Source: Aquipuribacter nitratireducens (GTDB lineage: Bacteria > Actinomycetota > Actinomycetes > Actinomycetales > JBBAYJ01). From it: a stretch of 64,000 nt of DNA. Shown piece by piece: positions 59,462 to 64,000 of the stretch. Position 1 is the stretch's first letter. Each line of letters opens with the position of its first letter. The notes below the pieces were generated by a model. That model had not been told where the DNA came from, ran no database searches, and was given only the letters and a program-made list of their open reading frames with translations. The stretch spans positions 496,001 to 560,000 of the forward strand of contig NZ_JBBEOG010000001.1 of the NCBI RefSeq assembly GCF_037860835.1, written 5' to 3'. Both the position numbers and the translations under genes were made by a program.

Positions 59462-61918
59462 ATGAGCACCCTCTTCGACCCCCTCCACGACCTGCCGCCG
59501 GGCATGGCGGACGTGCCGGTGCTCGGCACGGTCCGCCCCCGCCACCCGAGCGCGACGGCCCGGCCGGACGTCGAGTCGCTGCTCGCCGACCTCAACCCCG
59601 CGCAGCGGGAGGCGGTGACGCACGCGGGCTCCCCGCTCCTCGTCGTCGCGGGCGCCGGCTCGGGCAAGACGCGGGTGCTGACGTACCGGATCGCGCACCT
59701 GCTCGCGGCCCGCGGCGTGCGTCCCGGCGAGGTCCTCGCCATCACGTTCACCAACAAGGCGGCGGCCGAGATGCGCGAGCGCGTCGAGGCGCTCGTCGGG
59801 CCTCGCGCGGAGCGCATGTGGGTGTCGACGTTCCACTCCGCGGCCGTGCGCATCCTGCGCTTCGAGGCCAAGCGGCTCGACCTGCGCTCGAGCTTCTCCA
59901 TCTACGACGCCGCCGACACCCAGCGCCTCGTCGGGCTCACGGTCCGCGACCTCGACCTCGACCCGAAGCGCTACCCGGCCCGGGCGCTCGCCTCCCGCAT
60001 CAGCAGCCTGAAGAACGAGCTCGTCGACCCGGACGCCTACGCGACGAAGGTCGCGGACGGCACCGCCGACGAGCTCGTCCTCCTCGACGTCTACCGCGGG
60101 TACACGCGCCGGCTGCAGCAGGCCCACGCGCTCGACTTCGACGACCTCATCATGCGGACCGTCGAGCTGTTCCAGCGCTTCCCCGAGGTGGCCGAGCACT
60201 ACCGACGCCGGTTCCGCCACGTGCTCGTCGACGAGTACCAGGACACGAACCACGCCCAGTACACGCTGGTCCGCGAGCTCGTCGGCGGCTACGACAAGGA
60301 GCTCCCCGGCACCGACCGCGAGGCCGAGCACCACCCGACCGCGCCGACCGGGTCGGCGCCGCCCGTGGGGCCGAGCGAGCTGACGGTCGTCGGCGACGCC
60401 GACCAGTCGATCTACGCCTTCCGCGGCGCGACGATCCGCAACATCGAGGAGTTCGAGGCCGACTACCCGGACGCCCACGTCGTCCTCCTCGAGCAGAACT
60501 ACCGCTCGACGCAGACGGTCCTCGACGCCGCCAACGCCGTCATCGCGCGCAACCCCAACCGCAAGGACAAGCGGTTGTGGACCGACGCGGGGGCGGGGGA
60601 GAGGATCGTCGGCTACGTCGCCGACTCCGAGCACGACGAGGCCGCGTTCGTCGTCGAGGAGATCGACCGGCTGCGCGACGACCACGGGCTGTCGTACGGC
60701 GACGTCGCCGTCTTCTACCGGACGAACAACCAGTCCCGTGCCGTGGAGGAGGTGCTCGTCCGGACCGGCGTGCCGTACGTCGTCGTCGGCGGCACCCGCT
60801 TCTACGAGCGCCGCGAGGTGAAGGACGCCCTCGCCTACCTGCGGGCGCTGTCCAACCCCGACGACTCCGTCAACCTCCGACGCGTGCTCAACGTGCCGAA
60901 GCGGGGCATCGGGGACCGCGCCGAGGCCCTCGTCGCCGGCTACGCCGAGAGCCAGGGCCTGTCGTTCGGGGCCGCGCTCGAGCGCCTCGACGACGTCCCG
61001 GCGCTCGCCGCCCGCTCGTACAACGCGGTCGCTGCCTTCGTGCAGCTGATGGCGGGGCTGCGGGAGCTCGTCGCCGCGGGCGCGGCCGTCGCGACCGTCC
61101 TGCAGGAGGTGCTCGACCGCAGCGGCTACCTCGCCGAGCTCCGGGCCAGCCGCGACCCGCAGGACGAGGGCCGCCTCGACAACCTGTCGGAGCTGCTCGG
61201 CGTCGCGCAGGAGTACGACGCCGGCAACCCCGACGGCACGCTCTCGGACTTCCTCGAGCGGACCTCGCTCGTCGCCGACACCGACGACATCCCCGACGCG
61301 CCGGACGCCCTCGACGAGAGCGACCGCGGCCGCGTCACGCTCATGACCCTCCACACGGCGAAGGGCCTGGAGTTCCCCGTCGTCTTCCTCACCGGCATGG
61401 AGGACGGCACCTTCCCGCACATCCGCAGCCTCGACGACCCGCTCGGCATCGCGGAGGAGCGGCGCCTCGCCTACGTCGGGATCACGCGGGCCCGGCAGCG
61501 GCTCTACCTGTCGAGGGCCGGGGTCCGCAGCGCGTGGGGGCAGCCGCAGTACCTGCCGGCGAGCCGGTTCCTCGACGAGGTCCCGAAGGAGCTCGTTGAG
61601 TGGCGCCGCACGCAGTCCGCGGTCGACACCGCCGGCACGGGGTGGCGCAGCGGGTCGGGCGGCTCCGACGGGTTCGGCACCGGCCGGGCGATGACGCCGG
61701 CCATGGCCCGCGTCGCCATGCGGCCGGGCGTGCGGACCGCCGGCATGCGCGAGGTGGTCCACCTCGAACCGGGGGACCGGGTGAGCCACGACTCCTTCGG
61801 CCTCGGGTCGGTCGTGCGCGTCGACGGCAGCGGGGACCGGGCCGTCGCCGTCATCGACTTCCGGGAGCTCGGTGAGAAGAAGCTCCTCCTGCGCTACGCC
61901 CCGGTCGAGAAGCTCTAG
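59462..61918 (+). CDS. pcrA: ATP-dependent DNA helicase PcrA/UvrD
   Basis: 818-residue superfamily 1A helicase acting in repair and in removing proteins from DNA. Motif Q is LNPAQREAVTH, motif I AGAGSGKTRVLTYR, motif Ia TFTNKAAAEMRERV, motif II LVDEYQDTN, motif III VVGDADQSIYAFRGA, motif IV EQNYRS, motif V TLHTAKGLEFPVVFL and motif VI RLAYVGITRARQRLYL. The C-terminal Tudor-like segment (GDRVSHDSFGLGSVV) contacts RNA polymerase in this family. An insertion around residue 285-305 separates motifs II and III. ATG at 59462, with TAGGCT ten bases upstream. Confidence 0.96.
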   Translation: MSTLFDPLHDLPPGMADVPVLGTVRPRHPSATARPDVESLLADLNPAQREAVTHAGSPLLVVAGAGSGKTRVLTYRIAHLLAARGVRPGEVLAITFTNKAAAEMRERVEALVGPRAERMWVSTFHSAAVRILRFEAKRLDLRSSFSIYDAADTQRLVGLTVRDLDLDPKRYPARALASRISSLKNELVDPDAYATKVADGTADELVLLDVYRGYTRRLQQAHALDFDDLIMRTVELFQRFPEVAEHYRRRFRHVLVDEYQDTNHAQYTLVRELVGGYDKELPGTDREAEHHPTAPTGSAPPVGPSELTVVGDADQSIYAFRGATIRNIEEFEADYPDAHVVLLEQNYRSTQTVLDAANAVIARNPNRKDKRLWTDAGAGERIVGYVADSEHDEAAFVVEEIDRLRDDHGLSYGDVAVFYRTNNQSRAVEEVLVRTGVPYVVVGGTRFYERREVKDALAYLRALSNPDDSVNLRRVLNVPKRGIGDRAEALVAGYAESQGLSFGAALERLDDVPALAARSYNAVAAFVQLMAGLRELVAAGAAVATVLQEVLDRSGYLAELRASRDPQDEGRLDNLSELLGVAQEYDAGNPDGTLSDFLERTSLVADTDDIPDAPDALDESDRGRVTLMTLHTAKGLEFPVVFLTGMEDGTFPHIRSLDDPLGIAEERRLAYVGITRARQRLYLSRAGVRSAWGQPQYLPASRFLDEVPKELVEWRRTQSAVDTAGTGWRSGSGGSDGFGTGRAMTPAMARVAMRPGVRTAGMREVVHLEPGDRVSHDSFGLGSVVRVDGSGDRAVAVIDFRELGEKKLLLRYAPVEKL

Positions 61919-63327
61919 CCGCGGCTCGCCGCGACCAGCCGTCGCGCCGCGCCCGCCGCCACCGGCAGCAGCGCGACGTACAGCACCTGTGCGCGCGTGA
62001 CGGGGTCGTCCACGAGACCGAACCCCGTGCCCAGCCACGCGAAGGCGAGTGTCGTCGCGAGCGCCAGCCCCACGGTCTCCGCGAGGGCGACCGCCCCCGC
62101 CATCCGGTCCTCGTCGATCCCGTCGTCGTGGTCCGGCGGTGTGAAGCAGCGCCCGAGCAGGTCGGGGTAGACCGTGCCCATCCCCGCGCCCAACAGGGCC
62201 GCTCCGACCACGAGACCGACGAAGGCGGCCGTCGGGGTGGCGAGGAACGTCGTCCCCGCCAGCGCGGTCACCCCGGCGCCGAGACCGACCGCCCCGGCGG
62301 TCGCCCGTCGCCGGAACGGCGCGTCCGCCAGCGCCGGGTGCGTGCCCGTCCACAGGCCGAGGGCCGCCCACGTGAAGCCGGAGGTGGCGATGACGACCCC
62401 GAACTGCCCAGGGGTGAGCCCGAAAGCGTCGACGGCCACGACGGTCAGTACCGACGTCGCGCCGAAGTACGTCGCCGCGACGGTGAGGAGGGCCGAGAGG
62501 CCCGCGCGACGGCCGTGGGTGGCGCTCAGCGTGCCCTCGGGCAGCAGCGCCCGCGTCGCGACGACGACGAGCACGGCGCCGACGGCGGCGACCGCGAGCG
62601 ACCACACCCCGACCGGCAGCGAGAGGACTGCCGACCCCGTCGCCAGTACCACCGCCCACCCCCACGGCGCGGGCTCGGCCGCCACCGACGGGTCGCTCCG
62701 CTCGGGCACGTACCGGGCGATCAGCATCCGGGCGAGGAGCAGGAGCGGGAGGTACATCAGCATCGCCCAGCGCCAGCCCAGCAGGCTCGAGACGGCGACG
62801 GCGTAGACGGGCCCGAGGACGGACGACACGACCCAGACGCCCGACATGCCGGCGAGGACGAGCTGGCGGTACCGAGGCGGCAGGCCACGGCTGATCGCCC
62901 CCAGACCGATCGTCGCGAGGGCACCCGCTGCGAACGCGCGAACGGCGGTGCCCGCGATGAAGACGCCCATCGTGGGAGCGGCCGCGCACAGCAGGGAGCC
63001 GAGCGCCGTCACGGCGGTGAAGACGAGCATGAGGGTGCCGATGCGGAACCGGGCCAGCAGCCAGACGCCGATCGGCATCATGAGGAAGAGGGGCGCCTGG
63101 GCCGCGGCGTCGAGCGGGCCGTAGAGGTCGCGGCCGTCGAGCTCCTCCGCGACCAGCGGCAGGACGGTCTGTGACAGGTACCGCTGCATGCCGGCGAGGA
63201 ACTCCACCGACAGCAGCGCGACCGCGAGCAGCGCGACGGCCAGCCGGCCGCGCGGCCTCGTCTCCCGTGCGACGGTGCCCGTCACCTGCACCACCCCCGT
63301 CACCGCCTCCGACACGGAGGATGACAC
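61915..63327 (-). CDS. MFS family transporter
   Basis: 470 residues with about twelve membrane segments, beginning LAVALLAVALLSVEFLAGM and ending VLYVALLPVAAGAARRLV. SQTVLPLVAEEL near segment 1 and WRWAMLMYLPLLLLA resemble the drug/H+ antiporter 2 families; the substrate is unknown. The start GTG at 63327 is uncertain; later starts such as the GTG of VQVTGTVARETR are possible. Its TAG stop shares the palindrome CTAG with the pcrA stop. Confidence 0.8.
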   Translation of the reverse strand: MSSSVSEAVTGVVQVTGTVARETRPRGRLAVALLAVALLSVEFLAGMQRYLSQTVLPLVAEELDGRDLYGPLDAAAQAPLFLMMPIGVWLLARFRIGTLMLVFTAVTALGSLLCAAAPTMGVFIAGTAVRAFAAGALATIGLGAISRGLPPRYRQLVLAGMSGVWVVSSVLGPVYAVAVSSLLGWRWAMLMYLPLLLLARMLIARYVPERSDPSVAAEPAPWGWAVVLATGSAVLSLPVGVWSLAVAAVGAVLVVVATRALLPEGTLSATHGRRAGLSALLTVAATYFGATSVLTVVAVDAFGLTPGQFGVVIATSGFTWAALGLWTGTHPALADAPFRRRATAGAVGLGAGVTALAGTTFLATPTAAFVGLVVGAALLGAGMGTVYPDLLGRCFTPPDHDDGIDEDRMAGAVALAETVGLALATTLAFAWLGTGFGLVDDPVTRAQVLYVALLPVAAGAARRLVAASRG

Positions 63328-63358
63328 GTGGCCGGCGACGGGGCGACGTGGCCCGCGC

Positions 63359-64000
63359 TCAGGCCTTGTCGGCGACGGCGTCCGCCAGCAGGCCCACCGA
63401 CGCGGGGTGGATCGCGAGGCTCATGTGCCCGATGTCGGGAAGCACGGTGTGCTCGGCCGGCAGGTCGGGGTGGTAAAGCAGCGCCGAGGACCGCGGGAGG
63501 ATGACGTGGTCGATCCCCGACGCGAGGCAGACGAAGCGCGTCCCGATCCCGGGGGCGGGCTCGTCGAGCTCGCGCACCAGGTCGCTGCCGGGCCGCAGCT
63601 GCCGTCCGAGCCGGGTCGGCAGGAGGTGCGCGGCGTGCGTCCCGTGGTGCGGCGTGCCCGCGGTCGCGAGCGTGCGGACGTGGCGGTGGCCGCCGAGTCG
63701 CTGGACGTAGTAGCGGGCGATGAGCCCGCCGAGGGAGTGCGCGACGACGTCGACGCCACGCTCGCCGTCGAGCGCCTCCACGTGCCGGCCGAGGTCGGCG
63801 GCGACGGCGCGGACGTCGTCGCGCTCGGGGGAGTAGTCGACGGCGACGACGTGGTCGTGACCTCGGCGGGCGAGCTCCTCCCGCAGGACGGGGAACAGGG
63901 ACGGGTTGTCGCCGATGCCGTGGACGAGCACGACGGGCCGGTCGGGCTCGCTGTCGCCGTCCCCCTGCCGCGGGACGACGAGCGGGTGGTCGTCCGCCGG
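63359..64000 (-). CDS. Lipase/esterase-like alpha/beta hydrolase, N-terminus outside the window
   Basis: At least 213 codons; the frame is open to the right edge and DRPVVLVHGIGDNP spans past an internal GTG at 63931, so the true start is outside. The oxyanion region is LVHGIGDNP, the nucleophile Ser is in VVAHSLGGLIARYYV, and GTPHHGTHAA is typical of bacterial triacylglycerol lipases and related acyltransferases. The catalytic His is probably in DIGHMSLA. Substrate unknown. Confidence 0.8.
   Translation of the reverse strand, partial: PADDHPLVVPRQGDGDSEPDRPVVLVHGIGDNPSLFPVLREELARRGHDHVVAVDYSPERDDVRAVAADLGRHVEALDGERGVDVVAHSLGGLIARYYVQRLGGHRHVRTLATAGTPHHGTHAAHLLPTRLGRQLRPGSDLVRELDEPAPGIGTRFVCLASGIDHVILPRSSALLYHPDLPAEHTVLPDIGHMSLAIHPASVGLLADAVADKA

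Noticed and set aside
63359-63931. Complete lipase starting at the GTG at 63931
   Set aside because: The conserved DRPVVLVHG segment continues upstream of that GTG to the window edge, so the gene is truncated by the window rather than complete.

Overview
The window is a very GC-rich stretch (roughly three quarters G+C by eye) with GTG starts, four-base GTGA gene overlaps, a WhiB-family regulator, a CIRCE-controlled groES-groEL pair and many starts placed 6-7 bases after a TANNNT -10 box (leaderless mRNAs). All of this points to an actinobacterial chromosome. The gene order rplM-rpsI-glmM ... coaA/glmS-acpS-nnrD-alr-tsaEB-rimI-tsaD-groES-groEL1-whiD(whiB3)-sigD-guaB-guaB3-choD-guaA is the conserved actinobacterial core block also seen in mycobacteria. 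The genus cannot be fixed from the sequence alone. No rRNA, tRNA, IS element, prophage or CRISPR array was recognised.

Layout. 1-3300: an incomplete TelA-family gene, an aldo/keto reductase and an ABC-F ATPase. 3300-17550: ribosomal proteins L13 and S9, then amino-sugar synthesis (glmM, glmS), CoA and acyl-carrier-protein maturation (coaA, acpS), NAD(P)HX repair (nnrD), alanine racemase, an alpha/beta hydrolase and the t6A tRNA-modification genes tsaE-tsaB-rimI-tsaD, mostly joined by GTGA overlaps. 17560-28500: a PAS/degenerate-GGDEF protein, a THUMP-like methyltransferase, the HrcA-type groES-groEL1 operon, a membrane-fused spermidine-synthase-like protein, and a regulatory block of whiD, a MerR-like protein, a LuxR response regulator, sigD and its putative membrane anti-sigma factor. 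The anti-sigma factor carries a 17-copy, 18-bp tandem repeat.

28500-49400: the purine genes guaB, guaB3 and guaA with choD, interrupted by catabolic genes. A glutathione-independent formaldehyde dehydrogenase sits between guaB and guaB3. A glycerol/dihydroxyacetone island lies between guaB3 and choD: dhaK-dhaL-dhaM, two IclR regulators, two glycerol kinases, a glycerol facilitator, glycerol-3-phosphate dehydrogenase and an aldehyde dehydrogenase. DhaM is fused to HPr and a full-length PTS Enzyme I, so this one polypeptide appears able to carry phosphate from PEP to the Dha kinase. Near-identical 15-bp palindromes lie upstream of both IclR genes, suggesting joint control of the two halves.

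49400-64000: a GNAT acetyltransferase, a secreted M36 (fungalysin) metalloprotease preceded by two overlapping mini-ORFs, a tiny secreted protein, SURF1, DUF3817, a tandem Nudix protein, a glutathionyl-hydroquinone-reductase-like enzyme, small hypothetical proteins, a PIG-L deacetylase, PcrA/UvrD helicase, an MFS transporter and an incomplete lipase-like hydrolase.

The items most worth a second look are the overlapping divergent coaA/glmS starts with each promoter inside the other gene, the mini-ORF cascade before the M36 protease, the self-contained DhaM-HPr-EI fusion with its shared operator, four phased TTGTTC boxes upstream of whiD, and three separate intergenic arrays that all repeat every 51-52 bp.
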